From the NCBI GenBank assembly GCA_963738425.1, contig CAVTWT010000006.1, positions 39,522 to 103,521 of the forward strand: 64,000 bases of DNA. Direction: 5' to 3'. Below are positions 1 to 9,078 of the stretch, piece by piece; positions within the stretch are counted from its first letter, which is position 1; every line of letters begins with the position of its first letter. Under the pieces are notes generated by a model. The model searched no databases. It saw only the letters and a program-made list of their open reading frames with translations, and had not been told where the DNA came from. Origin of the DNA: CADEEN01 sp963738425. Lineage in GTDB: Bacteria; Pseudomonadota; Gammaproteobacteria; Burkholderiales; Burkholderiaceae_C. Made by a program: the position numbers and the translations under genes.

Positions 1-49
1 CCTCCACCAATCGAAGCAGGCGCGCGGTTCAAGTCATGGTGAAGGATTC

Positions 50-125
50 GTCCCCTTCGTCTAGAGGCCTAGGACACCACCCTTTCACGGTGATTACAGG
101 GGTTCGAATCCCCTAGGGGACGCCA
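50..125 (+). tRNA. tRNA-Glu (anticodon TTC)
   Basis: A 76-nt cloverleaf with encoded CCA. The acceptor stem GTCCCCT pairs with AGGGGAC, the T-loop is GGTTCGAATCC, and the anticodon loop CTTTCAC gives TTC. It is nearly identical in layout to the E. coli tRNA-Glu. It is followed 46 nt later by tRNA-Asp, and the two are probably co-transcribed. Confidence 0.97.
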
Positions 126-171
126 AGTTTGGCTGCACTTGCGGAGTGATCCGAGAACGCAGCCACCGTGT

Positions 172-248
172 GGAGCGGTAGTTCAGTTGGTTAGAATACC
201 GGCCTGTCACGCCGGGGGTCGCGGGTTCGAGTCCCGTCCGCTCCGCCA
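172..248 (+). tRNA. tRNA-Asp (anticodon GTC)
   Basis: A 77-nt cloverleaf with encoded CCA. The acceptor stem is GGAGCGG/CCGCTCC, the anticodon arm CCGGCCTGTCACGCCGG gives GTC, and the T-arm is GGGTTCGAGTCCC. It lies just downstream of tRNA-Glu and just before a rho-independent terminator. Confidence 0.97.
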
Positions 249-257
249 AAATTCGAA

Positions 258-285
258 GGGCCTGCGCCATGCGCAGGCCCTTTTT
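258..285 (+). terminator. Rho-independent terminator of the tRNA-Glu/Asp unit
   Basis: A perfect 10-bp stem, GGGCCTGCGC / GCGCAGGCCC, with a CAT loop, is followed by TTTTT. It lies 9 nt after the CCA end of tRNA-Asp. It ends just before the convergent MetE-like gene. Confidence 0.9.
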
Positions 286-321
286 CATTTGGTGTGCCGC
301 CGAATGTTTTGGTGCGCGAGT

Positions 322-1443
322 TCAACCCCAGACTTCGGCAGCCGTTTCGATCACCAACCTCAGCTTGGCGCGCTGCGCTTCCACGGCGATGTTGTTGCCG
401 TGCACCGTGCTCGAGAAGCCGCACTGCGGTGAGAGCGCGAGTTGATCCAGCGGTGCGTACTTCGCCGCTTCATCGATGCGGCGCTTCAGCGTGTCCTTGG
501 ACTCCATCTCGCCGAACTTGGTGGTGACGAGGCCGAGCACCACGATCTTGCCGGGCTTCAGGAAGCGCAGCGGCCGGAAGTCGCCCGAGCGGTCGTCGTC
601 GTACTCCATGAAATAGGCGTCGAGGTTCATCTCCGACAGCAGCGCTTCGGCCACCGGTTCGTAGTTGCCGGACGCGGCGTGTGTGCTCTTGAAGTTGCCG
701 CGGCACAGGTGCATCGCCAGCGTCATGCCTTGGGGTTTCTTGGCGACGACCTTGTTGATGAAGCCGGCGTAGCGGTGTGGCAGCTCGTTCGGGTCGTCGC
801 CGCGCTGGCGCGCGGCCTCGCGCATCTTCTCGTCGCACAGATAGGCCATGTTGGTGTCGTCCATCTGCACGTAGCGGCAGCCGGCGTCGTACAGGCTCTG
901 CAATTCGTCGCCGTAGGCGGTAGCCACATCGTCGTAGAACACCGGATCGAGTTCGGGATAGGCCTCGCGGCTGATGCCGGCGCGGCCGCCGCGGAAGTGC
1001 AGCATGGTGGGCGACGGGATCGTCACCTTCGGCGTCATGCCCGCGCTGACCTGCGACTTCAAATACTCGAAGTCGGCGCGCTGAATGTCCTTCACATGGC
1101 GCACCTTGTCGATCACCTTGATCACCGGCGGCGCCAGACTGGTCGTGCCGTCGGCGTTCTTCACCGCGAGCTGGCCGGCCTCGGTGACGACGCCGCCCAG
1201 CTGCTCCAGGAAGTCGAGGTGGAAGTAGGTGCGGCGGTACTCGCCGTCGGTGATGCTCTGCAGCCCCACGTCCTGCTGGAACTTGACGATCTCCGTGATG
1301 GCACGGTCTTCCACGGCGCGCAACTGCGCCGCGTTGATCGTCTTCTTGACGAAGAACTCGTCGCGCGCATCGAGCAGGTACTTCGGGCGCAGGAAGCTGC
1401 CGACGTGGTCGGCGCGAAAGGGCGGCGTGGTGCGTGCAGTCAT
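322..1443 (-). CDS. MetE-like (COG0620) cobalamin-independent methyltransferase
   Basis: A 373-aa protein of the single-domain MetE family, whose members transfer a methyl or alkyl group to a thiol using a catalytic zinc. An N-terminal HVGSFLRP motif, a zinc-type HLCRGN motif and a late LSPQCGFSS cysteine motif are visible. At this length it matches the catalytic half of MetE (YxjG-like) and also epoxyalkane:coenzyme M transferase, which belongs to the same family, so the substrate is open. The ATG is preceded by GAGGAG at good spacing. It is the last gene of the same-strand run after livF (30-nt gap), so it is probably co-transcribed with the ABC importer and may act on an imported methylated compound. 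That link is inference. Confidence 0.8.
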   Translation of the reverse strand: MTARTTPPFRADHVGSFLRPKYLLDARDEFFVKKTINAAQLRAVEDRAITEIVKFQQDVGLQSITDGEYRRTYFHLDFLEQLGGVVTEAGQLAVKNADGTTSLAPPVIKVIDKVRHVKDIQRADFEYLKSQVSAGMTPKVTIPSPTMLHFRGGRAGISREAYPELDPVFYDDVATAYGDELQSLYDAGCRYVQMDDTNMAYLCDEKMREAARQRGDDPNELPHRYAGFINKVVAKKPQGMTLAMHLCRGNFKSTHAASGNYEPVAEALLSEMNLDAYFMEYDDDRSGDFRPLRFLKPGKIVVLGLVTTKFGEMESKDTLKRRIDEAAKYAPLDQLALSPQCGFSSTVHGNNIAVEAQRAKLRLVIETAAEVWG

Positions 1444-1473
1444 GTCATCTCCTCGGGTACGGGTGGGGTGAAA

Positions 1474-2187
1474 TCAATGGCCGGCCGACACGCCGAGCCA
1501 GGTGTCGAGCGGCGCGGGGTCGGCCAGCAGCGCTGCGCTGGTGGAGCGGTACGCCACGCCGCCGCGGTCGAGCACCAGCGCGTCGTCGGTGACGGCCAGC
1601 ACCATGTGCGGGTGCTGCTCGACAACGATCGAGGGCAGCCCTTCCTCCTGCGCGACACGGCGGATGGCGGCGAGCAATTCCTGCACGATCAGCGGTGCCA
1701 GTCCTTCGAGCGGCTCGTCGAGCAGCAGCAGCTTCGGGTTCAACACCAGCGCGCGGCCGAAGGCCAGCATCTGCTGCTCGCCACCGGACAATTGGTGGCC
1801 CAGATTGCCACGCCGCTCTTCGAGACGAGGAAACAGTGCGAACACCTTGGCCACCGACCACGGACCCGGCCGCGCGACGGCGCTGAGGTTTTCCTCCACC
1901 GTCAGCGACTTGAAGATGTTGCGCTCCTGTGGCACCCAGCCGATGCCGGCCTCGGCGCGGCGGTGCACCGGCAGCGACTGGATCTCTCGACCGGCGAGCA
2001 CGATGCGGCCAGCGAAGCGCCGCGTCACACCCACCAAAGTGTCGAGCAGCGTCGTCTTGCCAGTGCCGTTGCGGCCGAGCAGCGCCAGCGATCGGCCTGG
2101 CGCCAGAGCAAAGCTGACGTCGCTGAGCACGACGGCGTCGCCGTGCCCGCAGGTCAGCCCTTCAACGACGAGCAGCGGCTCAGGCAT
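1474..2187 (-). CDS. livF: ABC transporter ATP-binding protein, LivF type
   Basis: About 237 aa. The Walker A GRNGTGKTT, the signature LSGGEQQ and the Walker B LLLLDEP are in the usual order. It is the second ATPase of a branched-chain-amino-acid (HAAT) type importer and works at the inner face of the membrane with LivG and the permeases LivH and LivM. I chose the ATG giving MPEPLL; it overlaps the livG stop by a few bases. An upstream start six codons earlier is possible. The true substrate could be an aromatic acid rather than an amino acid, given the oxygenase genes upstream. Confidence 0.9.
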   Translation of the reverse strand: MPEPLLVVEGLTCGHGDAVVLSDVSFALAPGRSLALLGRNGTGKTTLLDTLVGVTRRFAGRIVLAGREIQSLPVHRRAEAGIGWVPQERNIFKSLTVEENLSAVARPGPWSVAKVFALFPRLEERRGNLGHQLSGGEQQMLAFGRALVLNPKLLLLDEPLEGLAPLIVQELLAAIRRVAQEEGLPSIVVEQHPHMVLAVTDDALVLDRGGVAYRSTSAALLADPAPLDTWLGVSAGH

Positions 2188-2942
2188 GCGCTGCCTCCGC
2201 ATCACCGAGATAGACCGCCTTGACGCGCGGGTCGGCCGCGATGGTGGCCGGCTCGCCTTCGGTCAGCACGGCGCCATTGACGAGCACGGTGATGCGCGTC
2301 GCGAAGCTGAAGACGAGGTCCATGTCGTGCTCGATCAGCAGCACGGCCACATCGGCCGGCAGCGCGGCCACGGTCGCCAGGATGTCGGCGCGCTCGGCCG
2401 CAGGCACGCCGGCCGCGGGCTCGTCGAGCAGCAGCACCTTCGGCTGCTGCGCAACGGCGAGCGCGATCTCCAGCAAGCGGCGCTTGCCGTAAGGCAATTC
2501 CCGCGTCGGCTGCTCGGCGTGGTCGAGCAAGCGGAATCGGTCCAGCAGCGACTTCGGCCTCGGCGGCGATGGCGGCATCGGCGCCCACCGGCTGCCAGAA
2601 GCGACGCGCGGCGTCGAGTCGGCTGGCCACCGCGAGCGCCAGGCTCTCCAATGGGGTGAAGCTGGCGAAGAGCTGGTTGATCTGGAAGGTGCGCACGAGG
2701 CCCAGGCCGACGCGGCGATGCGGTGCCAGTGCCGTGATGTCGCGCCCCAGCAGCTCGACGCGGCCCGAGGTCGGCGGCAGCACACCCGTGAGCAGGTTGA
2801 TCAGCGTCGTCTTGCCGGCACCGTTGGGGCCGATCAGTGCATGGCGCGCGCCTTTGCTCACCGTGAGCGACACATCGTTGGTGGCGGCGATGCCGCCGAA
2901 GCGTTTGACGAGTGCGTGGGTGCGCAGCACGACGTCACTCAT
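2180..2942 (-). CDS. livG: ABC transporter ATP-binding protein, LivG type (apparent frameshift)
   Basis: The N-terminal half (MSDVVLRTHALVKRFGG, Walker A GPNGAGKTT) runs in one frame to about 2560. The rest (SLLDRFRLL, Walker B LLLDEPAAG, the IEHDMDLV switch) continues in another frame to the stop at 2180. The span is 763 nt, one more than a multiple of three, which fits one extra base near 2555-2560. Both halves are well conserved, and the signature helix LPYGKRRLLEIA is of the LivG type. The ATG overlaps the livM stop (ATGA). A base-calling error is more likely than a real mutation, because the neighbouring genes look functional. Confidence 0.82.
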
Positions 2943-3897
2943 GACTTGCGCCACCACGTCCAGGGACGGAACAACTTCTCGCGGCCGACCAGCATCAGCA
3001 CGACGAGGAACAGGCCGATCCAGAAGGTCCAGTACTGCGCCGTGATCGAAGAGAGCAGGTCGTGCAACACTTTGAAGGCGACCGCGCCGACGAGACCACC
3101 CCACAACCAGCCGGCGCCGCCGATGACCAGCGCCAACATCACGTCGGCGCTGCGATGGAAATCGAAGGCGTCGAGCGACGCGAAGCTGGTGGTCTGCGTC
3201 AGCAGCGCCCCGGCGGCGCCGGCCAGCGCCGCCGACAGCGTGTACACGGCGGCCAGGCGGCCGTTCACCGACAGCCCGATGGCGCCCAGGCGCAGGCGGT
3301 TGTCGCGCAGCGCCTGCAGCGACGAGCCGAGCGGCGAATGCACGATGCGCCGGCAGAGCAGGAAGGCGATGAAGAGCACGGCCATCGAATAGAGACTGGC
3401 GACGCGCGCGCCGAGGTCGAACTCGAAGTGGCCAAGCAGGGGGCCGATGATCACGCCTTGCAAACCGTCGGCGCCGCCGGTCAGGCCGTCGAACTTGTTG
3501 GCCAGCTCGTAGAGCACCAGCGCCACGCCCATCGTCACCATCAGCCGTGTCAGGTCGGTGCCGCGCACGATCATCGGGCTCGTCGAGCAGACCCGAGCAG
3601 CGCCGACAGCGCCATCGCCACGAGCAGGCCGACAAGGGGGTCTGGCATCACATGTTTGGCGAACAGCCCGGCGCCGTAGGCCCCGATGCCGAAGAAGGCG
3701 GCGTGGCCGAGCGAGACGATGCCGGCATAGCCGAGGATGAGGTCCAGCGACAGCGCGAACAGCGCCAGGATGGCGATCTCGTTGATCAGCGCCGCGTGCG
3801 AGCCCAGCACCAGGGGCAGCGCCCACAGCACGACCCAGGCCGCGATTTCCCACGGGCGCCAGCGCGAACGCGCCAGCAGCGAGGTCTGAACGTTCAT
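2939..3897 (-). CDS. livM: ABC transporter permease, LivM type (apparent frameshift)
   Basis: An inner-membrane permease of about 320 aa. The N-terminal part (MNVQTSLLARSRW, hydrophobic helices, GYAGIVSLGHAAFFGIGAY) is in one frame until about 3590. The remainder, from MIVRGTDLTRLMVTMG through GLVGAVAFKVL to the WWRKS end, is in another. The span is 959 nt, so one base appears lost near 3585-3600. The conserved LivM motif SLGHAAFFGIGAY is present. It overlaps livG by ATGA. The start is an ATG. Together with LivH it would form the translocation channel. Confidence 0.82.
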
Positions 3898-3921
3898 GTG
3901 GGCACCCTCGCGCTGCGCGCG

Positions 3922-3974
3922 GTCCCGCCAAGCGGGACGCAGCGCCCCCTTCGGAGCGGCCGAGCGGGGGCGCT
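3922..3974. repeat. GC-rich palindromic spacer between livM and livH
   Basis: Two stacked inverted repeats fill the 76-nt gap: GTCCCGC-CAA-GCGGGAC (3922-3938) and AGCGCCCCC / GGGGGCGCT (3941-3949 with 3966-3974). It could act as an RNA hairpin that tunes expression between the two permease genes. It resembles, but is not clearly a member of, the dispersed repeat at 4886. Confidence 0.5.
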
Positions 3975-4846
3975 CATCGCCCGCCCTGCCGCACGAACAG
4001 GCCTTGCGGCCGCCACAGCAGGATGGCGATCATCAGCGAGTAGACGATGAAGCTGCCGAGCTTGGGCACGTAGTACTTGCCCATCACGTCGGCGATGCCG
4101 AGCACCAGCGCGGCCACCAGCGGCCCGGTGATCGAACTCGTGCCGCCGACCGCGCAGACGATGAGGAAGTACACCATGTACTTCAGCGGAAACGTCGGTT
4201 CCACGCCGAGCAGATCGGCGCCGAGGGCACCACCCAGCCCGGCAAGGCCCGAGCCGACGGCGAAGGTGAGCATGAAGACGCGGTCCACCGGAATGCCGAG
4301 GCCGGCGGCGACGCGCGGGTCGTCCACTGCCGCGCGCAGCCGCGCGCCGAAGCGCGTGCGCGCCAGCAGCAACTGCAGCACCACAGCCAGAGCGACGCAG
4401 ACGACGATGATGAACAGGCGGTACGCGCCCATGCCGAGCTCGAACACGCCACTGCCGAACTCGAAACGCTGACGGAAGAACGCCGGCAACTGCACGATCT
4501 TCTGCTCCGAGCCGATGGCCCAATCGACCCCCGCCACGGCCATGAAGACCAGGCCGATCGAGAACAGCACCTGGTCGAGGTGCGGCTTGGCGTACATCGG
4601 CCGGTACAGCAGCCGCTCCAGCGCCGCGCCGGCCAGCGCGGTGAGCAGGAAGGCCGCCGGCAGGCAGGCCAGGAACGGCCAGCCGGCCTTCTGCATCAGC
4701 AGCACCAGGATGTAGCCGCCGGCCATCGCGAAGGCGCCATGCGCGAGGTTGATGAAGTTCATCAGCCCCATCGTCACGGCCAGCCCGAGCGACAGCACGA
4801 ACAACAGCATGCCGTAGGCGATGCCGTCGAAGAGGAGGGTCAGCAC
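3974..4846 (-). CDS. livH: ABC transporter permease, LivH type
   Basis: About 290 aa and strongly hydrophobic throughout. It carries the LivH motifs GLMNFINLAHGAFAMAGGY and LYRPMYAKPHLDQVLFSIG, and a RAAVDDPRVAAGLGIPVDR cytoplasmic loop. It is the partner permease of LivM. The start is uncertain: a TTG at 4876 gives an odd MCQACQPPP leader, so I prefer GTG at 4846 (VLTLLFDG), which matches the usual family N-terminus. Confidence 0.9.
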   Translation of the reverse strand: MLTLLFDGIAYGMLLFVLSLGLAVTMGLMNFINLAHGAFAMAGGYILVLLMQKAGWPFLACLPAAFLLTALAGAALERLLYRPMYAKPHLDQVLFSIGLVFMAVAGVDWAIGSEQKIVQLPAFFRQRFEFGSGVFELGMGAYRLFIIVVCVALAVVLQLLLARTRFGARLRAAVDDPRVAAGLGIPVDRVFMLTFAVGSGLAGLGGALGADLLGVEPTFPLKYMVYFLIVCAVGGTSSITGPLVAALVLGIADVMGKYYVPKLGSFIVYSLMIAILLWRPQGLFVRQGGR

Positions 4847-4885
4847 GATCGGCGGTGGCTGACAAGCCTGACACAACCAAGCAGA

Positions 4886-4962
4886 CGCCGCGGAACCGGC
4901 TCTGCCGGGCCGCTGGCGGCGCCCCCCTGGGGGGGAGCGCCCGTGGCGCTCCGGGGGGGGGT
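4886..4962. repeat. Dispersed GC-rich intergenic repeat, copy 1
   Basis: It begins CGCCGCGGAACCGGCTCTGC and includes GGGCCGCTGGCGGCGCCCCC, CTGGGGGGGAGCGCC and a G-rich end. The same layout recurs at 21789-21863 and, on the opposite strand, at 27776-27850. It lies between livH and the substrate-binding-protein gene and can form two hairpins. This suggests an mRNA-stabilising or attenuating role inside the operon. Confidence 0.75.
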
Positions 4963-4964
4963 CA

Positions 4965-6131
4965 TCACTTGGATTTGCCCGGGTCCTTCAGTGCCTTGAT
5001 GGCATCGAATTCGACGTTCCACAGTTGGCCGTCGCGCTTCTCGACCTTGCGGATGTACATGTCGAGCACGATGTCGCGCGTCTGCGCGTCGATGTACACC
5101 GGGCCGCGCGGGCTCTCCCAGATGTGGCCCTTCATCGCGGCCATCAGCGCTTCGCCGCCGGCGCCCTTGGTGGTGTTGAGCGCGTTCGTGATGAGGCGCA
5201 TGCCGTCCCAGCCGCCGATGGCCATGAAGTTGGGGCGGAACTTGTGCATGGCCTGGAAGTCGGCGACGAACTTCTTGTTCATCGCGCTCGGGTGTGCGGC
5301 CGAGTAGTGGTGCGCGGTGATGACGCCCAGCGCCACGTCGCCGATCTCGGCCAGCTGGTCGTCGTCGGTGATCTCGCCGGCGCCGATCAGGCGCACCCCC
5401 AGCTTGTCCAGCCCGCGCTCGGTGAACTGCTTCATGAACGGCGCGCCCTGGCCCGACGGCAGGAAGACGAAGAGCGCATCGGGCTTCAAGTCGCGCACCT
5501 TCTGCAGGATCGGCGCGAAGTCGGGGCTGCGCAGCGGCGTGCGCAGTTTTTCCATCACGGTGCCGCCGTTCAAGGTCACGCGGTCGGCGTAGAACTTCTC
5601 GGCGTCGAAGCCGGGTCCGAAGTCGGCCACCAGCGTCACCACCTTCTTGATGCCGTTCTTGTTCGACCACTCGGCCATGCCAACGGCGACCTGCGGCAGC
5701 GTGACGCTGGTGCGGGTGACGAAAGGCGAAGCCTCGGTGATGCTCGAGGTGCCAGCGGCCATGACGACGAGCGGCGTCTTGCTTTGGGTCGCGATCGGCG
5801 CTGCGGCCAGCGCGCAGGGCGTGAGGCCGAAGCCGGCAAGGACCGTGACCTTGTCGTTGACCACGAGTTCCTGCGCCAAGCGGCGCGTGGTGTCGGGCAC
5901 GCCGGCGTCGTCCTTGAGGATGACCTCGACCTTCTTTCCGCCCGCCTTGTTGCCGCCCTGGGCGAGGAAGAGCTTCACCGCGGCGTCGATCTGGCGCCCG
6001 GTCGAGGCGAACGGACCGGTCATCGGCAGGATGAGGCCGATCTTCACGCTGTCGCTTTGCGCCTGCGCGCGGCCGGCGACGACGATCGAGGCCAGTGCGC
6101 CGAGGGTGGCGAGGTGTTGTCTGCGACGCAT
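4965..6131 (-). CDS. Branched-chain-type ABC transporter substrate-binding protein
   Basis: A 388-aa periplasmic binding protein (LivK/HAAT family). The start MRRRQHLATLGAL was chosen because AGGAG lies 8 nt upstream; it is followed by a signal peptide ending in GRAQAQ. The mature part starts SVKIGLILPMTGPFASTGRQ, the hallmark N-terminus of the family. It is the first gene of the SBP-livH-livM-livG-livF-metE-like run. The family binds amino acids, but many betaproteobacterial members bind aromatic acids, so the ligand cannot be read from the sequence. Confidence 0.9.
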   Translation of the reverse strand: MRRRQHLATLGALASIVVAGRAQAQSDSVKIGLILPMTGPFASTGRQIDAAVKLFLAQGGNKAGGKKVEVILKDDAGVPDTTRRLAQELVVNDKVTVLAGFGLTPCALAAAPIATQSKTPLVVMAAGTSSITEASPFVTRTSVTLPQVAVGMAEWSNKNGIKKVVTLVADFGPGFDAEKFYADRVTLNGGTVMEKLRTPLRSPDFAPILQKVRDLKPDALFVFLPSGQGAPFMKQFTERGLDKLGVRLIGAGEITDDDQLAEIGDVALGVITAHHYSAAHPSAMNKKFVADFQAMHKFRPNFMAIGGWDGMRLITNALNTTKGAGGEALMAAMKGHIWESPRGPVYIDAQTRDIVLDMYIRKVEKRDGQLWNVEFDAIKALKDPGKSK

Positions 6132-6214
6132 CTTTGTATCTCCTGGTTGTTGATCGATTGTGGGGGCAGGGTGCATGCCTGCGCGCTGCGGACAAGTCCT
6201 AAGGCAGCGCTGGC

Positions 6215-7207
6215 CTAAGCATCGGGCCGCCAGGCCGAGTCGATGACGATGCCGCCGCCGGTCACGCGCGAAACGCAGGCGCACAGCCTGTCGTTGCGCT
6301 GCTGCTCGGCGGCGCTCAGGAACACGTCGCGGTGGTCGATGCGGCCATGCAGCTCGAGCACATCGACGGCGCACAGGCCGCACTCGCCGCGCAGGCAATC
6401 GGCCAGGCAGGCCACGCCGTGCGCCTGCAGTGCGTCGAGCAGTGAGCGTTCGGCCGGCACCTCGAAGCGCAGGCCATGGCGCGGCAGCGCCACCCAGAAG
6501 GGCTCGGCCGGCGCATGGCCGCTGGTGCCGAAGGTCTCAAAGCGCAGGCGTTGTGGCGCACGGCCGGCCGCTGCCCAGGCCTCGCGCAAGGCCTCGATCA
6601 GGCGCACCGGGCCACAGGCCAGGGCTTGCGCGTCGGCCGGCAGCGCGGCGATGCGCTGCGCGATGTCCAGGCGTTCGCCGCGGTTGCCCGCATGCGTGTG
6701 CAGGCGATCGCCGAGGGCCTCGCGCAGCTCGCTTTCGTAGACGAGGTCTTGCGCGTCGCGCACTGCGTAGTCCATGCGCAGTTCGGTGCCGGGCTGCGAG
6801 GCCAGCGCCAGTGCGTGGCCGACCAGCGGTGTGATGCCGATGCCGCCGGCAACGATCCAGGTTGGCCGCCGCCCCGGCGGCAGCTCGAAGTGGTTGGCTG
6901 GCGCCTGCGCCGCGACCTGCTGGCCGACTTCCAGCGCGTGCATGAAGGCCGAGCCGCCGCGGCTGGCGTCCAGCCGCTTGACGGCCACACGCCACGGTGC
7001 GCCCCTGCTCGGCTGGCCGACCAGCGAGTAGCGCCGCAGCTCGTGCCGGCCGTCGGCCAATGGCAGGTGCAGGCGCAGATGCGCGCCTGCCGTCCAGGCC
7101 AAACCAGGCAGCGGGTCGAAGGCGATCTCGCGCACCGTGGGTGACAGCGCGCGCACGTCCTGCACACGCAGCGCGAGTGGGAAATCTTGCGCAGCGGCTC
7201 CGCTCAT
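6215..7207 (-). CDS. VanB-like oxygenase reductase (FNR domain plus plant-type 2Fe-2S ferredoxin)
   Basis: 330 aa. The order is an FMN/FAD-binding barrel (RYSLVGQP, about residues 60-70), an NAD-binding lobe (IVAGGIGITPL), and a C-terminal plant-type ferredoxin with CLRGECGLC plus a distal cysteine in RLCACVSR. This is the class IA reductase architecture that feeds electrons from NADH to Rieske oxygenases such as vanillate O-demethylase. The ATG overlaps the stop of the GntR gene (ATGA), and a VanA-like oxygenase lies just upstream of that gene. The three probably form one unit. Confidence 0.88.
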   Translation of the reverse strand: MSGAAAQDFPLALRVQDVRALSPTVREIAFDPLPGLAWTAGAHLRLHLPLADGRHELRRYSLVGQPSRGAPWRVAVKRLDASRGGSAFMHALEVGQQVAAQAPANHFELPPGRRPTWIVAGGIGITPLVGHALALASQPGTELRMDYAVRDAQDLVYESELREALGDRLHTHAGNRGERLDIAQRIAALPADAQALACGPVRLIEALREAWAAAGRAPQRLRFETFGTSGHAPAEPFWVALPRHGLRFEVPAERSLLDALQAHGVACLADCLRGECGLCAVDVLELHGRIDHRDVFLSAAEQQRNDRLCACVSRVTGGGIVIDSAWRPDA

Positions 7208-7980
7208 CGCACCCCCACCCGGCGGCGGATCATCATCGCGCCCGGGACATGGCGCATGCGCTGGTGATTGGCCAGCACGGTGGCGAGGTTGCGCTGCGCA
7301 TTGCGCGCGTGCTCGCGCGCCAGCGCCTCGGCGCGCGTGCCTTCGCCGCGCACGATGGCCTCGATCAGTGCGTGGTGCTGCTCGTGCGCAATCACCAGCC
7401 GGTCGCGCGCGCGCGGACCGCCGCGGTCGGCCATCACGAAGCCGTTGGGCGACGCGAAGGGCAGCGTCACGGCGCGCTCGATCTGGCGCTGCACCAGTGG
7501 GCTGCCGCTCATCTCGGCCAGCAGCGTGTGCAGGCGGCCGTTGTGCTCGGCGTAGGCGGCAAAGGTGCTGTCGCTCAGCTTGGGTGGTGCCAGCAGGCTG
7601 TCGATCTGCGCCAGGCACTCGCGCACCTCGGCCATCAGCGCGGCGGGAACGCCACGCTCGGCGGCCAGGCGTGCGGCCAAGCCCTCAAGGGTGCCACGCA
7701 GCTCGATGGCGTCGTGGATGTCGTCGTCGCTGAAGGCGCGGACGACGAAGCCACCGCCGGGCAGGGGCTCGAGCAGGCCTTCCTCCTGCAGCCGCACAAG
7801 GGCCGTGCGGATCGGCGTGCGCGACATCTGCAGTCGTTCGACCATCGCCAGCTCGGTGATGCGCTCGCCCGCCGCCAGCTCGCCGCCGACGATCAGCTCG
7901 CGCAGGCGCAGTTGCGCGCGCATCGACTGCGAGGACGTGCCGCCGGCAGCCTCGTCGTTGGCGGGCTTGTGCTGGGTCAT
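7204..7980 (-). CDS. GntR-family (FadR/FCD type) transcriptional regulator
   Basis: 258 aa. An N-terminal winged helix (ITELAMVERLQMSRTPIRTAL, about residues 40-60) is followed by an all-helical FCD ligand domain (DDIHDAIELRGTLEGLAARLA onwards). It lies between the VanA-like and VanB-like genes, like the VanR repressor of vanillate loci. Two GTATAC-centred palindromes in and just upstream of the oxygenase gene are candidate targets. It is probably autoregulated and released by the pathway substrate (inference). Confidence 0.88.
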   Translation of the reverse strand: MTQHKPANDEAAGGTSSQSMRAQLRLRELIVGGELAAGERITELAMVERLQMSRTPIRTALVRLQEEGLLEPLPGGGFVVRAFSDDDIHDAIELRGTLEGLAARLAAERGVPAALMAEVRECLAQIDSLLAPPKLSDSTFAAYAEHNGRLHTLLAEMSGSPLVQRQIERAVTLPFASPNGFVMADRGGPRARDRLVIAHEQHHALIEAIVRGEGTRAEALAREHARNAQRNLATVLANHQRMRHVPGAMMIRRRVGVR

Positions 7981-7983
7981 CGC

Positions 7984-9078
7984 TCAGGCGCCCGAGGCGA
8001 TCGGCCGCAGCGGGATCACCGGACGGCCCTGCGCTTCGGCGGCGATCAGACCGTCGATCAGCTTGCGTGCCCAGAGCGAGCCGGCATCGATGTTCAAGTT
8101 GTTGAAGGCGCGGCCTGGGCGCGCATCCATTGCACGCTGCTGCGCCTCGAGGATCAGCTCGTCCTCGCGGAAGATGCGCGCCACACCTTCGCGCGTTTCG
8201 TGGGTGAGGCGCTGGTCGTCGAGCAGGTAGTTGCGCGCGAAGGCCCAGAAGTAGTGGCAACTGGTGGCCGTTTCGGGCGTGATGGTGTTGAGCACGTAGC
8301 CGTTGACGCCGCGGCTGCGATCGCCCGGCTGTTCACCCACCGGTCGCGCGCCGCTGCCGGCTTCCGCCACGCCGACGTCGATGGCGATCGTGCAGGGCCC
8401 CTCGAAGCGGATGATCTGCCAGCGGTCGACCGGCCCACTGTAGCCGCGCACACGCTGCATCTGCCCGGCCCAGAACGGCGGTGCCTCGATGTTCTCCATC
8501 CAGCGCGTGACGGTGGCGCTGCGGTCGCCATGCGTGGCCACGAAGGGCGCCTCGGCCAGCGCCTGCTGGCCGATCGACGAGCCGTGCACGAAGGCCTCGT
8601 GCGTCAGGTCCATCAGGTTGTCGAGCACCAGCCGGTAGTCGCACTGGACAGGGATCATCTTGCCGTCGCCCGCCCATGCCGGATCGTCATTCCAGTGCAG
8701 GTCGGGCACGGTGGCCGGGTCGGCCAAGGATGGATCGCCGGGCCAGACCCAGACGAAGCGGTGCTTCTCGACCACCGGGTAGGCGCGCACGCAGGCCGAC
8801 GGGTTGAGCGTTTCCTGCGAAGGCATGTGAGTGCACAGCCCGTCACTGTTGTATACAAGACCGTGGTAGCCGCAGACCAGCTCGTCGCCTTGCAAGTAGC
8901 CTTTGGACAGCGGCAGCAGGCGGTGCCAGCAAGCGTCCTCGAGCACCACGGCGCGGCCATCGGCCCTGCGGTACATCACCAACGCCTGCTCGCAGACTGT
9001 GCGTGCGAGCAGGCTGCGGCCGAGTTCGACGTCATACGCGGCGGCGTACCAAGCATTGAGCGGGAAGGGGTGGTTCAC
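7984..9078 (-). CDS. VanA-like Rieske non-haem iron oxygenase
   Basis: 364 aa from GTG at 9078 (VNHPFPLNAWYAAAYDVE). The N-terminal Rieske cluster ligands are CWH and, about 18 residues on, CGYH. The mononuclear iron site is in NLMDLTHEAFVH (D-x2-H-x4-H). The family removes O-methyl groups from vanillate-type aromatics or hydroxylates related rings, using a VanB-type reductase like the one two genes downstream. The reading frame stays open into the upstream EamA gene, so a 678-aa fusion is formally possible. I split it because NAWYAAAY is the normal oxygenase N-terminus and a candidate operator sits just before the GTG. Confidence 0.85.
   Translation of the reverse strand: MNHPFPLNAWYAAAYDVELGRSLLARTVCEQALVMYRRADGRAVVLEDACWHRLLPLSKGYLQGDELVCGYHGLVYNSDGLCTHMPSQETLNPSACVRAYPVVEKHRFVWVWPGDPSLADPATVPDLHWNDDPAWAGDGKMIPVQCDYRLVLDNLMDLTHEAFVHGSSIGQQALAEAPFVATHGDRSATVTRWMENIEAPPFWAGQMQRVRGYSGPVDRWQIIRFEGPCTIAIDVGVAEAGSGARPVGEQPGDRSRGVNGYVLNTITPETATSCHYFWAFARNYLLDDQRLTHETREGVARIFREDELILEAQQRAMDARPGRAFNNLNIDAGSLWARKLIDGLIAAEAQGRPVIPLRPIASGA
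8849..8858. promoter_or_regulatory. Perfect TTGTATACAA palindrome inside the VanA-like gene
   Basis: A 10-bp perfect palindrome of the core type used by FCD-family GntR regulators. It is 237 bp (centre to centre) from the one at the oxygenase start. Its position inside the coding region could support looping or roadblock repression, or it may be chance. Confidence 0.35.

Noticed and set aside
442..2223. A 593-residue plus-strand frame antisense to the MetE-like and livF genes
   Set aside because: His/Val/Leu-rich shadow frame in GC-rich sequence; the opposite strand has clear, conserved proteins.
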